Below, piece by piece: positions 11,851-22,558 of a DNA stretch of 64,000 nt. Each line of letters starts with the position of its first letter. Positions within the stretch are counted from its first letter, which is position 1. Where the stretch lies: contig NC_132880.1 in assembly GCF_030463535.1 (NCBI RefSeq), forward strand, positions 37,121,842-37,185,841, read 5' to 3'. This DNA is from Salminus brasiliensis (lineage: Eukaryota > Chordata > Actinopteri > Characiformes > Bryconidae). The notes beneath the pieces are model-generated. The model was not told the origin of the DNA. It saw nothing but the letters and a program-made list of their open reading frames with translations, and did no database searches. The position numbers and the translations under genes were made by a program.

Positions 11851-13204
11851 AAGTGCCAAAAAAGCTTGTCCTGAACATGATGAATAATTCTGGGACTGCA
11901 GTCGTCATTAAAAGTGATATTGCATGTCAAATTTGGAGAAAGCACTTGTTACAGTAGCTGTGTTGGGCTATTTAAATTGATCTAGGTTAATGGGTTTATT
12001 GCTGAAAACAGCTGAAAGTGTGTACATTTTGCCAATAAACCTAACTTGCAATAAGAGACTAAAACAGTTCAAGTTTCTGATTATGAATATTTCAGTGTAC
12101 ATGTGTAAATAAAAAGCTGCACACATGTGTGAAGTGTGTATTTTTATCTGAATAAAAACACAATTGTTGGAGGGGCACTGATTTTTGGACAAGATGCTGA
12201 ACAGTGGAACATGACTGATTAGTAGAACAAAAATCTAGGAATTTATTACTAACATCTGTGTTATTCCCTTCTTTTCTTGGCCTTGAGCATAGTGTAATTC
12301 CTGGAAACAATACCAACAGTACATAGTTCTAAAGTCACTTCATTAATTCTCAGAATATTCCAGAGCAGTGCTAGAGATGTGATGAATGTGTTCACATTAA
12401 CATTCCCAATCTAGATCCATTTAAAATAAATGACCTGGACCACTACAGCTGAAGACAACAATATGTCAAGCATTCTTGTCAAAACGACATTGTGCAAATA
12501 TGATCCATATTCTATACGAATACATTTAGGCTTTAAAAAGACACTTTGGAAGTAATGAAACCAGCAAGAACGTAGTCTCTGCAGTGTGAACACATCAGAA
12601 TACACAGATAAATGATGCATGTGAAGTCAAAACAACGAGCCGGTGAGACTTGTCCCAGTTTGGGCAGAAGTGATGAACAATGACATAGAATTTTATTCAA
12701 TAACTATTTTCATTGCGTGTTCACAATGAAGACACTTTTCAAGTTTCCTGGACCTCTTTACCCACCCCAGTCACCTCAACCATTTTCTAATCCTGTTCAC
12801 GGTCCGTTTCTCTTCCATGGGCACTCGTACATTCACCCATGTCACAGATTAAACAAAAGAGGCCTTTCTTCTGGACTCAAGTCTTGTGAGAATATATGGA
12901 AGAGTAGATACAGAAGCCATTGATGGTTTTCTTCAAACTGGGCTAAAGAGTCATGTGCTCGTGTGCCTGAGGAATAGGGCTGAACATTAAACCACAAAGA
13001 ATTAAAAGGTTTCAAACACTTTCACAAGACTCAAGTGCCCGCAGCTGAAGGGGAAGAATATTACAGCACAGGGTGTCTCCATCTAGTGGGTGGAAATGTG
13101 ATGTAGAACCAGGGGCATTCTAGTTTATGTCCAAGGATTTGCCCTTAGATGTCATACATTCCTACCATTAGCCAGGAGGATGTGACATGGTGGGAGTGGT
13201 TCGG
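11851..13204. other. Intergenic DNA and probable smim12 3' UTR
   Basis: No coding signal. On the - strand an AATAAA (complement at 12692-12697) lies about 0.5 kb beyond the smim12 stop and could be its poly(A) signal. Confidence 0.35.
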
Positions 13205-13480
13205 CTAGCTTTTTTCTGGTCTGTTCCTTTCCAATGCTGCCCTGGGGGTGAACTCCAGTTTGTCCTTAAGACTAAGCACTTGTGTGCTGTCCCGGCCAAC
13301 CAGTTCCTCCAATTTTCTGTCCTCTCGCAGCTCTGCGATGCCTCTCTCTTCTCCGGGGGCTTTGGGGGTTCCTCGGATGAACCACTCCAGGTGATATCCC
13401 ACTGCACCCACCACGAAGGCCACAGGGAAGGTCACGTAGGGCGCATAGGTGCGCATGGCAGTCCACAACACCGGCCACAT
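13205..13480 (-). CDS. smim12: Small integral membrane protein 12
   Basis: A 91-residue protein with the family's near-invariant N-terminus ([20 protein letters not shown], residues 11-30) forming one membrane helix, then LEWFIRG and a charged tail with [17 protein letters not shown] and the closing NRPEK. Human SMIM12 has 92 residues, so it is complete. The whole coding sequence is in one exon. On the - strand a strong acceptor (pyrimidine tract then AG at 13518-13517) precedes it, so about 36 bases of 5' UTR share the exon and an upstream non-coding exon is expected. Its function is unknown; it is a single-pass membrane protein. SMIM12 neighbours GJA4 in human as well, which supports the gja4 call. 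Confidence 0.93.
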   Translation of the reverse strand: MWPVLWTAMRTYAPYVTFPVAFVVGAVGYHLEWFIRGTPKAPGEERGIAELREDRKLEELVGRDSTQVLSLKDKLEFTPRAALERNRPEKS

Positions 13481-13952
13481 GGCTGCACACTGAACCCCAA
13501 AAAACTCAAATATGCCCTAAAAAAAGAAAAAGGTGAGAATTCATTATTATGGCCAACAGTTAGCTAACTGTCCCCTGTTCCTTTAATATGACATACACAA
13601 GTCAGGTGGTCGCATTCACAAGTTAGCTAGATAGATAGGTAGTATTGTCTATATGCATTTAAGTAGCACGTTATTATAAATGTTACATGATTTATTATGA
13701 CTTATTATACATGTACACACCGTCCCTTCGTTCGCTTTAAAAATGACCCTGTCTGTAAGCAAACATGTGAAACGAGCCTCAGTAGACTGAGACGATAGCA
13801 CGTTGCTAACCTGCTCGCTCCGCTGTATCAGTAAGGACAGCAGTGTCAATAAACACACGCATTAAAAACACAACCCTATAACGCCATTATTAAGCCCGTG
13901 TGCTTTCCCATATATCTTTAAGCACTACTCTACTGGACTCTGCCTCTTTTAC

Positions 13953-14170
13953 CTACTGGGAGCCGCTGGAGTTTATAACTCTCTCATCACGCCGCATTCA
14001 GGCAACATTACATTACATACACTCAAATCCCTTCCTCCTCACACGCCCCGCCTTCTCCACGCTGATTGGCGCAACCCCGTGACGCTCCAACGTCTCGCTC
14101 TCTCATTCGTCCAAACAACTGTCAGTCCACAGCACCGATGACGTTGGCACTGACGACACCCGTCCTTCGC
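13953..14170 (-). promoter_or_regulatory. smim12: Probable smim12 promoter and 5' non-coding exon
   Basis: On the - strand there is a CCAAT box (complement ATTGG at 14065-14069), a GC box (14044-14052) and CRE-like TGACG motifs around 14080-14155. A usable donor, AGTAG|GTAAAA, lies at 13953/13952 and would splice to the acceptor at 13517. The exon boundary is inferred. Confidence 0.4.
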
Positions 14171-14259
14171 ATGTACAGCAGGCCACAGTAACACCACAGC
14201 GCCCACTGAAGTTCAAAGGTGTGTAGAGACTTGAAGTGGAGCTCTACTGTGCAAGAGAT

Positions 14260-14470
14260 CTAGGTTACTTCAGGAAGAGCCTGTTGATTAGTTTGTTTAT
14301 TAGATCAGGTATGAGTTTATCCAAAAAACAAAAATAAATAAATAAATAAATAAATAAATACATGCAACCATGGCCTCAAGGTCACAGAAGCAGGCTTGAG
14401 ACTAGAAGGTCACTGGCTCAATCCCAATTCCCAACGTCCTATCCCAATAGACCCAGTTTATCTCAGAAAG
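14260..14470 (+). repeat. SINE fragment plus (TAAA)n
   Basis: A leader like CCTGTTGATTAGTTTGTTTA, a (TAAA)n run at 14332-14360 and a tRNA-like head (GGCTTGAGACTAG, then GGCTCAATCCC as a B-box-like motif). The same order repeats directly downstream at 14457-14765, so two related copies lie in tandem. Confidence 0.45.
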
Positions 14471-14514
14471 GGCCTGTTAATTAGTTTATTTATTGAATCA
14501 GGTGTGTTCCTAAC

Positions 14515-14547
<33 letters not shown>

Positions 14548-14765
14548 TGGGGGCCACTGTGCCAAAACGCAGATAAGAAGGCTTGGGACCAGAACGTTGC
14601 TGGTTTGATGTCCAGGACTGGCATCCACAGCTGAGGCACCCTTAAACAAGACCCTAGCTGTTCCCCAGCATGTCCTCACTGCTCTAATCACTGTGTGTGT
14701 GTGTTCACCGTCACAGGTTAAATGCAGAGGTTGCATTCTGCAATGGTGGTAACTCTTCATTTTGT
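14471..14765 (+). repeat. tRNA-derived SINE with (ATA)n
   Basis: After an (ATA)n run (14515-14545) the sequence GGTTTGATGTCC matches a degenerate B box. It is followed by the fish-SINE body (CTGAGGCACCCTTAAACAAG, CTGTTCCCCAG, GTGTGTGTTCACC, GGTTAAATGCAGAGG), which I recognise as a common tRNA-derived SINE. Confidence 0.6.
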
Positions 14766-15199
14766 GCTTAATCTTAATCATAACATTTGGTTGGGTGCAA
14801 TAACTTAAAAAAACAAAACAAAAAAAACAACAGATCCCAGTGCTGGGGGGCCCCAACCTACTATACACATTTGTGCTTTCTCTTATCTAGAACTCCCAAA
14901 TCAACTCATTTACTAATACTAATACTTAACAATGTTCAGAGCACAATGTCATTAATACTGACTCTGGGTTTGTGCAGGGCAGAAGTGCTCCAGAACCAGA
15001 ACTAAGAGTCCTGGTCTAAAAGGTCTTACACTTACAAATGAATTTGCAGTTAAAACATGAACAACTCCGTAATAATCTTCTGTAGCAAAATCCTCACAGA
15101 TTTTGCATTAGGATCCATGTTTAAGAACCAGCATAAGAAATGCCAGAGTACATATATTATACATTATATTAACCCAGAAAAAATGAACCACCTCTCCTG

Positions 15200-15909
15200 T
15201 AAACCAATCAGCACTCAACTTTATTTGACAAAAAGTAAACTTCATTTTCATAAATATTTTGGCACAAAGCAGAAAAAAAATATTGGTCCGTACATTACAG
15301 ATGAAAGGTTTCACAATGACATGAAAGAATAATAGAAAAGAAATAACACCATCATCAAATTGCTTAGACATCAGCAAATGTTGCAATAGCCCAGGGTCAT
15401 GCATAAGCACCCTGCCCACAAACAATTACTGGGTTAATTTAGCACAAGTGTTTTACATATAAGCAGTTTATAAGCAGAGTAATTTCCCAGTGCAGTTAAA
15501 ATAATGCGGTTAATAAAAAGGTGTTCTACTATGGCAAGAGACTAAATAATGCAATTTCACCCCAAAGAAATGGTACCACATGTACCATTCTAATAGAATA
15601 AACCTATGGCACATCCCCAGTTTAATTACACAGCTAAATGCAATTTGTTAGCCTGTTTCTGTAGCTTGCGCTTTACATTAGTTCAATCAGACAGTTTAAA
15701 GCGAATAACTGCGGACCTGTCTAGACCTAAGGCCAGTGCAAATATACAAGACACGTGCGGTAAGTGAGGTAAGTAACAGTGGAAGGCACTGTTAACAGGG
15801 TTAGACAGTGGCAACTGCAGTGCCAATTGGGCCTTTGGCATCAACAGTCAGTGGTCCTCTTCCACTGATCTCAGAGATTCTCATGCAAATGAGATTCTAA
15901 TGCAAATCT
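15200..15909 (-). other. pef1: Probable pef1 3' UTR
   Basis: No coding signal after the pef1 stop. The first canonical AATAAA on the - strand is the complement of 15220-15225, giving a 3' UTR of about 0.7 kb. Confidence 0.4.
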
Positions 15910-16139
15910 TTACATGAGCCGTGTGACTGCACTGGACAGGAAGTCCTCGTAGTTCATGCGTATGTTGCCAGTCATGGCGGTGTCCTTCTCACGGAATGCT
16001 TGGGTCATGCTTTGCAGCTGGGTGCACACCTGGATGAAGCGATCGAGCTGGAGGGCATTATTCATGCCACGGACACAGAAGCGACTCAACAGGCTCTGAA
16101 TGAACTGAGGGCTCAGGTTATAACCCAACTGAGAGAGTG
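15910..16139 (-). CDS. pef1: pef1 coding exon 5 (EF-hands 4 and 5, stop)
   Basis: Acceptor TTTTATAG|CACTCT. Encodes [13 protein letters not shown], the [12 protein letters not shown] helix and AFREKDTAM, ending at TAA (complement of 15910-15912). Confidence 0.9.
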
Positions 16140-19100
16140 CTATAAAAAAGAGAGATTGACAGATTATGGGATAATGGCCATAGTAGCTGAACAATAAATG
16201 CTGAATAAAGTAAAATAAAATCAGAAACATAGCCATGGGGTGCTACCACCCAACAAAGTTTATGATCCAGATAATGCAGGAGGGAATCCAAGATGATATT
16301 ATATTACAGCCGATCTCTTTTGATCTAAACTCTCCAGGAAAACAATCAGAGCACCCCTGATGTATTCGATAAGAGCTATTGCTCTCATTACCCTTGCCTT
16401 ATTAGGGCTTTAAACAGCAGCAAAAAGAGAGTGTAGATCTGGGTTGAAAGAGGGCCTATATTCCCAGACAACATAAACTCCCTGGACAAATTTCATCACA
16501 TGCATCATTTCTTTTATAATGCACGGTTCTGTGTCCCCTTGACTTAACGACTGCACCAGAATTAGTCAGAAGTAACAAATTCCTGTCCTTTTTAGTCCAG
16601 TCTTTCCCTAATTTTGTGCTGCATATCGATAAAGAACACTATTAACTATTCTGAAATGACAACTGTAGGATGCACATATCCAAATTTGTGTGGAACTGGT
16701 TCAACTGACGAGATGAAACATTTGGACACTTAGAAAACAAGTAAAGTGCTGATTTATGCTGTTTTTCACATATGAACTCCAGAGAATCAGGTCCAGACAT
16801 TATCCAGAGTTGCCCTTTCACACATGCAGCGTGCAGTCTGAGATTTTTCATGTTCCATGCGTTTTAGGCAAGGGGCGACACCTCTGCAGCACGTGCAATA
16901 GCACGGCATGATCCACTGTGAATTCTCCGGAAAATTACCTGCTCTTTTCAGACATAGGCTTACACAGGCATTACCTAGACTCTGTACTAGGGGGTAGAAG
17001 AATAAAGTCAAGTACATCTGTGTTCAAACAAAGCTTTTCTGGGTAATAGTTCTGGGCTACTGTGCATATCTGAAACACTGTCCTCAGCAGAAATGTACAC
17101 CCAGGTCATAGAAAAGTGGGCTTACATGGTCAATAACATCTCAAGTAACTGGTGTAAACCTTACTTGGCATGATTGACACTGTTACTAAACCAAGGGGAT
17201 GCACAAGAGAAGAAATTATGTATATTAAAAATGGTCTTAAATCTTAAGACATCTTAAATCTACCATGCAACCTTTTGATGGTGGGTGGGAATTATCAATG
17301 ATTAAATTTTGAGAAAAATTAGGAAAATCTTCACCTTGGTGCATCTCATTGCTGTTGATGGAACCTGAACGGTCTCTGTCAAACTGGTTGAATAGTGCTC
17401 GCCACTGCTGCAAGAACATCCAGAGAGCCGAGAAGCCAAATACATCCATGCGGCCAGACTTGGTCTTGTCAAACATATCTGTAGAAAAATGATTTAGAAT
17501 TAATGACTTTCCCACACCCAGAATTTTACATTCAAAATAGACATGAGTCGCTTATCTGCCTATAAATGCATCAATTCAGTAATGGAAATGCTCTGTCAGA
17601 GAGCGAGAATGAGAATTTGACTGTGGACAAATAATAGGCGAACTACTGACTGAGCATCATCAGGCAGGTCTCATCATTGAAGGCAGAGTTGTTGGAGTTG
17701 AGAAGGGCCTGCTTCAGTTCCTTAAGGTTGATGTAGCCACTGTGGTCTGAGTCAACGGTCTGAAACCACTGAAAGGCCTCCGGGTTAACTCCTGGTGGGA
17801 TGTTACCTGGAAAGCCGAAATCATTCTGGATGAAATTTCATACAGCTCTAAAAACTCTAACAGTACCACAGCAGATTCCTTATATATTTTCTTTATATTC
17901 TAAAACATTGCAGACACTCTGAGAGCAACACCTGGTTAGACTAATAAGAGTGTGTGGCGGTGCTAAACAAAATGAAACACTCAGTTGTCAGTGAAGTGAT
18001 GGTCTGTGCCCATGTCATATTCTGGCCCCAAGAGGGACTCAGACGTGTCAGTTTTGGACGAACCCAGATGGGCTGTGTCCCCCTGGGAAAGGATAATGAT
18101 TGTGTTTAAGAGCCATCCTGTGACTCAAGCCCCATAGGACACAATATTACACACTCCGCACTGTACAAAAAAAAAAAAACACTCTCTCGCACGCAGTCAC
18201 ACAGCATTATCATGCCCATCACTCTAATTCCGCTACAGGCACAACCTGAACCAGATCTTTATACGCTGCAGCTGCCAGGATTCTGGACTGCAGTCAGTCA
18301 TCAGTCATTCAGTGAGGGGCAGATGACACAGCTGCAGTAAAGGGGGATGAAGGACCTTGTCTGCAGCACCTTCATAAATTCCTGTTTTCCGCGTTTTGTG
18401 CGCATCCCTCGGCCACTGCAAACATGATGGAGAGGCTGCGGCAGCGAGCGTTATTTTGTGCCCATAACCTTGACGCGCACACAGACATCATCAGCCAGAT
18501 CAGACTGGATCTGCTGTCTGCCATGGCGGTTAACAAGTGGGGAAAAAATTGGAAGACAGATCAAGGACCAGAACGGTGTGATCATAACGGCAGAGTGAGA
18601 AAATGTGACTTTATGTTCAGAAAAATAAAACATGACATGCCAATACACAACCCTGAATACCCGATTTATGACTCGGGTGAATTTCTGTTACATGGGAACT
18701 AAGCTTCAACACAATTGCGATTTCTCTCAACAGCTAAAAAGCTTGCCTGGAATCTGCTGGCCATATGGTCCTCCATGAGGCTGTCCATAACCTCCGTAGG
18801 GACCACCTGGGGCCTGCCCCCCTCCATAAGGTGCTCCAGGCGCACCACCGGCTCCTGGCCCAAAATGTCCACCCGAACCAGGTGGGCCATATGCTCCATA
18901 GGGTGCTCCTGGGGCACCGCCATACTGTCCACCTGGGCCCCCACCATACCGGGACCCTGCAGGTGGACCTCCATAGGGCCCTCCAGCAGGACCACCTGGA
19001 GGTACACCACCTCCATATGGGGCTCCTGGATGTTGATGGGGAGGGTTACTCCCTGGTCCTGGATATCTCTGGCAATACGAAGAGAGAAAATCATGTAGTG

Positions 19101-19610
19101 TCGTGTACATGTGGCTTACAAAACACCATCACCAATTAGACAGAAATGCGTGGTCTAAGCAGCAGGAAGTCTTAAGCTGGCTTTCCCTCTCAAATGTAAA
19201 CAGGGTTATGGGCAGGGTGAGCTACGTTAGTTGCTGCTATATAAACTGATGTAAGGGGGAAAAAGCAGCAATAATCAAGCAGACTAATGTTTGAAGAAAA
19301 ATGAACATCATTATACACTGGTTTTTAAACACGACATCATCAGAGTGGCATAAATAACACAGTCTATCGTTTCCTTACATTTCAGGGCATGTCTTGCTAC
19401 ATTAGCACACGCTAGCTAGCTAGTGCTAACTGTCTAAACTGCCTGGCTTAAGTTTAGTTTAGGTCTCCGCACAACGTTCTCGTTATACATGCGTTTATCT
19501 GTCTCTGGTGGAATGAAAAGTAAACGTAAACAGGCCGTAAAACTACTAAAGAAATCATAAACAACCATATAAACAACCCGGAACCCATCTACCTGTCCGT
19601 AGAAACTCAT
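15910..19610 (-). CDS. pef1: Peflin, penta-EF-hand Ca2+-binding protein (5 coding exons)
   Basis: Coding exons on the - strand: 19593-19610, 18747-19068, 17651-17806, 17335-17478 and 15910-16139. They join in frame (870 nt) to 289 residues; human PEF1 has 284. Residues 1-113 are a Gly/Pro/Tyr-rich region of PYGG-type repeats, as in all peflins. The penta-EF-hand domain follows: EF1 loop D132-E143 ([12 protein letters not shown]), EF2 at D169-G180 ([12 protein letters not shown]), EF3 loop D199-E210 ([12 protein letters not shown]), then two weaker hands in the last exon, through which the family dimerises. Peflin pairs with ALG-2 (PDCD6), dissociates on Ca2+ binding, and acts in ER-to-Golgi vesicle export and as a CUL3-KLHL12 co-adaptor; this is known from mammals. 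Introns 2-4 are phase 1. Intron 2 appears to start with GC rather than GT. Confidence 0.93.
17335..17478 (-). CDS. pef1: pef1 coding exon 4 (EF-hands 2 and 3)
   Basis: Bounded by CTACAG|ATATGT and CCAAG|GTGAAG. Encodes [19 protein letters not shown] and the EF3 loop [12 protein letters not shown], which has all usual Ca2+ ligands. Confidence 0.9.
17651..17806 (-). CDS. pef1: pef1 coding exon 3 (EF-hand 1)
   Basis: Bounded by TTTCCAG|GTAACA and CTCA|GTCAGT. Encodes the EF1 loop [12 protein letters not shown] and the following NDETCLMML segment, both close to human PEF1. Confidence 0.9.
18747..19068 (-). CDS. pef1: pef1 coding exon 2 (Gly/Pro/Tyr-rich domain)
   Basis: The acceptor reads TTGCCAG|AGATATCC. 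Encodes RYPGPG and the PYGG-type repeats to QQIPG. The frame continues only to a TAG/TGA-rich stretch, and the next exon needs phase 1, met by CCAG|GCAAGC, a GC donor. Confidence 0.85.
19593..19610 (-). CDS. pef1: pef1 coding exon 1
   Basis: Encodes only MSFYGQ. ATG is the complement of 19608-19610; the donor reads CAG|GTAGAT. The short start before a phase-0 intron fits peflin genes. Confidence 0.8.
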
Positions 19611-19760
19611 ATCGTTGGGAGAACTTCGGCCAGCGTGCCTTCGACTGAGTGGCTTCAGCCCGTCCCTCTCTCCCTCCGGATTGGTCGGTTTCACTGTTTG
19701 TCAAGCACTGCACCGCACTTCTCTCCTCTGATTGGTTAAAATAATGGAAAGTTGCTGACG
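19611..19760 (-). promoter_or_regulatory. pef1: Probable pef1 promoter
   Basis: Two CCAAT boxes in the gene's orientation (complements ATTGG at 19680-19684 and 19731-19735), within 125 bp of the start codon in a locally GC-richer stretch. No TATA box is seen. This is the layout of a housekeeping promoter. Confidence 0.5.
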
Positions 19761-19817
19761 TTCTACACCGTGAGTCATGCTCACTAGACAAGCAGAGACT
19801 GTATTCATCAGTTTAGC

Positions 19818-19980
19818 GCAGGGGTTCCCAACCCTGCTCCAGGAAGACCACCCCTGTCCTGCAAACGTTAGGATTTCCTGCAATTAAAAAAACCCACCGT
19901 CAACTCAGGATTGGCTTGTTAATTAGCTGCTTAGCTGGCTCAGATGTGTTGGAAGCAGGGTAAACACTAAAATTGTGTAA
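19818..19980. repeat. Fish MITE-like dispersed repeat
   Basis: Begins GGGGTTCCCAACCCTGCTCC and carries GGCTCAGATGTGTTGGA and AGCAGGGTAAACACTA, the phrases of a common fish repeat whose full copies are inverted. The far terminus appears lost. It lies just upstream of pef1. Confidence 0.55.
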
Positions 19981-21151
19981 AATTGAGTAGGGAATAAAGG
20001 TTTAGAAGATAGTAAATGTGATGTTCGTATTTGGACATATATGTTTGTTTATTCCTTTTTATAATATAATATAAATAATTACAGGGATTTAAAATAAATG
20101 TGATTAAGAACAGTGATATAATATAAAATAAACACTTCTCTAAAAATCTACACCTCCATACTGCATTCCTGGAGTAACCTACTGTAAAAAGTATAACAGC
20201 CAAATTATTCCAATTTACTGAAAGATTACTGGAGTATTACTGTAGCATAAGACTAAGTATAGGGTAGGCATTCTCAATAAGGTGACATCACACAAAAATA
20301 ATGAGCAAAAACATTTTTAATATACATGCACAGAAATACAGTTCTGAAATATATATCTATTATATAAATAAAAAATGGTAATTTTACAGGAGTAGGCAAA
20401 AATGTTTATTTCAAGTAATTTTGAGCATTTATATTGGTCTATTCATCCAGAGTTATTTACGCAACGTGCAGCTACAGGGTTCAAACAATAGAAAAAAAAT
20501 AAAAATGAAGATTCTTTTGATTGGACAGCAGCGGTATAAAACTCTATATACAGCCATCGATCATAGTCTGGATGAGGACATAAAACATGATCATAAAAAA
20601 TGTCACAGAAGTTTTGTTTTATGCATCTTTAAGGGACTTTGATTGGTCTGACCGTGTCCGTTCCTATTGCACAGACCGAACTTCAGACTTAGGTTACCTG
20701 GCTAAGCAGGGAAATCTGACTTTGTAAAAACCCAGCCCAGATCCAAGGGTATTCCAAGCTTCTGAAAAAAAAAAAAAAAGTGTGTGCACCAGGGGGCAGT
20801 AGCTACCTTTAGCACAAGGCAGGCTCCATTAGCTCACATTCTGAGGTCGGCTACATGGAAGATTTTATGTAACAAAAAAAATGATGAAGCTCTTTTTTAT
20901 GTATAGAATACATTTACATAACAGCACAGCAGAGACTACTACAGGGGTTCTAGCCAACATGCGGTGATTCCTTAATCAGAGAAATCCCTTGAGAGACAGT
21001 CACACAAACCTGTAATGAGGCCTTCTTTGCATTATATGTGTACTACTTCATACACCTGGAAAGCATTGTCTTTAATTCACTTCATAATTCTTAATTCTTA
21101 ATTGTCTGTCATGGTAAAAAGGATCAGAAGATTCAGATGTCATCAGTGACA
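19981..21151. other. Spacer and probable 3' UTR of the beta connexin
   Basis: AT-rich with no open frame of note. Carries a CTCF-like motif at 20786-20801. Confidence 0.4.
20786..20801 (+). promoter_or_regulatory. Candidate CTCF site
   Basis: The core CACCAGGGGGCAGTAG fits the CTCF consensus (CCASYAGRKGGCRS) well. Motif only. Confidence 0.4.
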
Positions 21152-21952
21152 CTACTTTATTTCAGTAGCGGCCTCCTCTTTCTTGAAGTTGTTGAGGTTC
21201 TGAGTGGATGAAGCAGTGGGGTCCACTCTAATATATCTAGAAGGAGGAATAACATTCATCTCATGCTGCCCAGCAGAATAAATGCGCTCTCGCTCCGTGT
21301 GCTGACGGTAGATCTTGTGTCCACGCTTGCACACCAAGTAGATCATCTCAAACAAACACATGAGAATGCACAAAGAAGAGGTCACCACCATAAAGATAGT
21401 GAAGATCTTCTTTTCAGTCGGACGGGAGATGTAGCAGTCCACCGTATTGGGACAAGGAGCTAGACTGCACTTTGACAGCCTGGGCATGTCATATCCGTAA
21501 ATGTAGTAGAGTATATAGAGGAAGGCACTGTCAAATGCTGCCTTAAATATCAGACTGATCACGTAGGTGTACCAAAGACCCCCACGCTTCCTGCCAGGGT
21601 GGGCATACAGGGACTTGCCCTCTTTATGTAAGGCAAGGTACTTTTCATTCTTCTGTTCTCTAAACTTCACATGGGCCACCACCAGGAGAGACGGGCAGGT
21701 TACCAAGATAAGCTGCAGGGCCCAAAGTCGGACATGGGAGATGGGGAAAATTTTATCGTAGCACACGGTTGTGCAGCCTGGTTGGGCCGTGTTGCACAGA
21801 AAGTCTTTTGCCTCGTCCCCCCACACTGGCTGCGCAGCCACCACAAACACCAGAAAACGGAAGACGAAGACCACAGAGAGCCAGACGCGGCCAAAAACGG
21901 TAGAGTATTGGCTCACTCCCCCGAGCAGGACCTCCAGGCTTGTCCAATTCAT
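21152..21952 (-). CDS. gjb3: Gap junction beta protein, GJB3/GJB4-like connexin
   Basis: A complete 266-residue connexin. I start at [10 protein letters not shown], the family's usual beginning, not at upstream Met codons, because a splice acceptor (CTTCTGTAG|GAGCTG, 21965-21964) lies 11 bases before this ATG; connexins typically keep their coding sequence in one exon after a non-coding exon. Seen: TM1 about 21-40, loop E1 with C53, C60 and C64 (C-X6-C-X3-C), TM2 about 76-96, a short intracellular loop (97-126) typical of the beta class, TM3 about 127-150, loop E2 with C162, C167 and C173, TM4 about 184-207, and a 59-residue tail. Hexamers dock between cells to pass ions and small metabolites. 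Similarity ([30 protein letters not shown]) and the gja4/smim12 neighbours favour GJB3/GJB4; fish names for this group vary, so the symbol is tentative. Confidence 0.88.
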   Translation of the reverse strand: MNWTSLEVLLGGVSQYSTVFGRVWLSVVFVFRFLVFVVAAQPVWGDEAKDFLCNTAQPGCTTVCYDKIFPISHVRLWALQLILVTCPSLLVVAHVKFREQKNEKYLALHKEGKSLYAHPGRKRGGLWYTYVISLIFKAAFDSAFLYILYYIYGYDMPRLSKCSLAPCPNTVDCYISRPTEKKIFTIFMVVTSSLCILMCLFEMIYLVCKRGHKIYRQHTERERIYSAGQHEMNVIPPSRYIRVDPTASSTQNLNNFKKEEAATEIK

Positions 21953-22269
21953 TTTGGCAGCTCCTACAGAAGGCAAGATCACAGTTAGCCTAAATGTAAT
22001 TGCATTACACAATGTTATTATGATAATTATTTCATGATAAACTTGTCTGACAATTCTGTGAATGACACTAAAACTATGAATCATTTGTTTTAATCCTGGG
22101 GAGTTGAAAGTTAACCACAGTAATTTTTAGATATCCTATGACCTTTTTCTCATTATTTAAAAAAGAAAAAAATAAGTCATTTTCCTCTGCATTTATTTTT
22201 TATGTCTTTCTCTTCTGTCCACACACAGCATTTGTGTATATTTACTTAACAAAACCTACCTATCTATCT

Positions 22270-22558
22270 AGCTACAATATATGGTTAAAAGTATAGGTAC
22301 ACCTGCTCATTCTGTGTTATTGGATGGAGCACCATTATTCCTGAGAAATCCTGAGGACTTCATACCCCCTGTAGCCCATGCCTGGCATTAAGTATGTTCA
22401 TGCCAGTAGTTCATGCTTATCTGATTCAGAGAGTCCTATTCTTTTGGCTGTACTTCTCTACAGGAACTAGACAAGCTGTTTGTGTGCATTTGCACAGCTG
22501 TGTCTGCAACTTAAGGTAGCTGAATGAATGTTCACAAATATTAGGACATAATGTTCAT
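22270..22558. mobile_element. Tc1-type MITE, family A, shortened copy
   Basis: Shares with 29202-29731 the phrases GGAGCACCATTATT, CTGTAGCCCATGCCTG, TGCATTTGCACAGCTGT and GTAGCTGAATGAATG, and ends with a degenerate AGGACATAATG terminus. Confidence 0.5.

Noticed and set aside
13168-13567. Open frames on both strands over smim12
   Set aside because: Shadows of the smim12 coding exon, which matches a known protein end to end.
18424-18702. 92-codon + strand frame in pef1 intron 2
   Set aside because: No homology and no splice context; intronic.
18699-19139. Three further long open frames overlapping pef1 exon 2
   Set aside because: They are shadows of the Gly/Pro-rich coding repeat; only one - strand frame joins properly to the EF-hand exons.
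21953-22084. 44 extra N-terminal residues for the beta connexin
   Set aside because: They lie upstream of a good splice acceptor, and connexins start at M-x-W.
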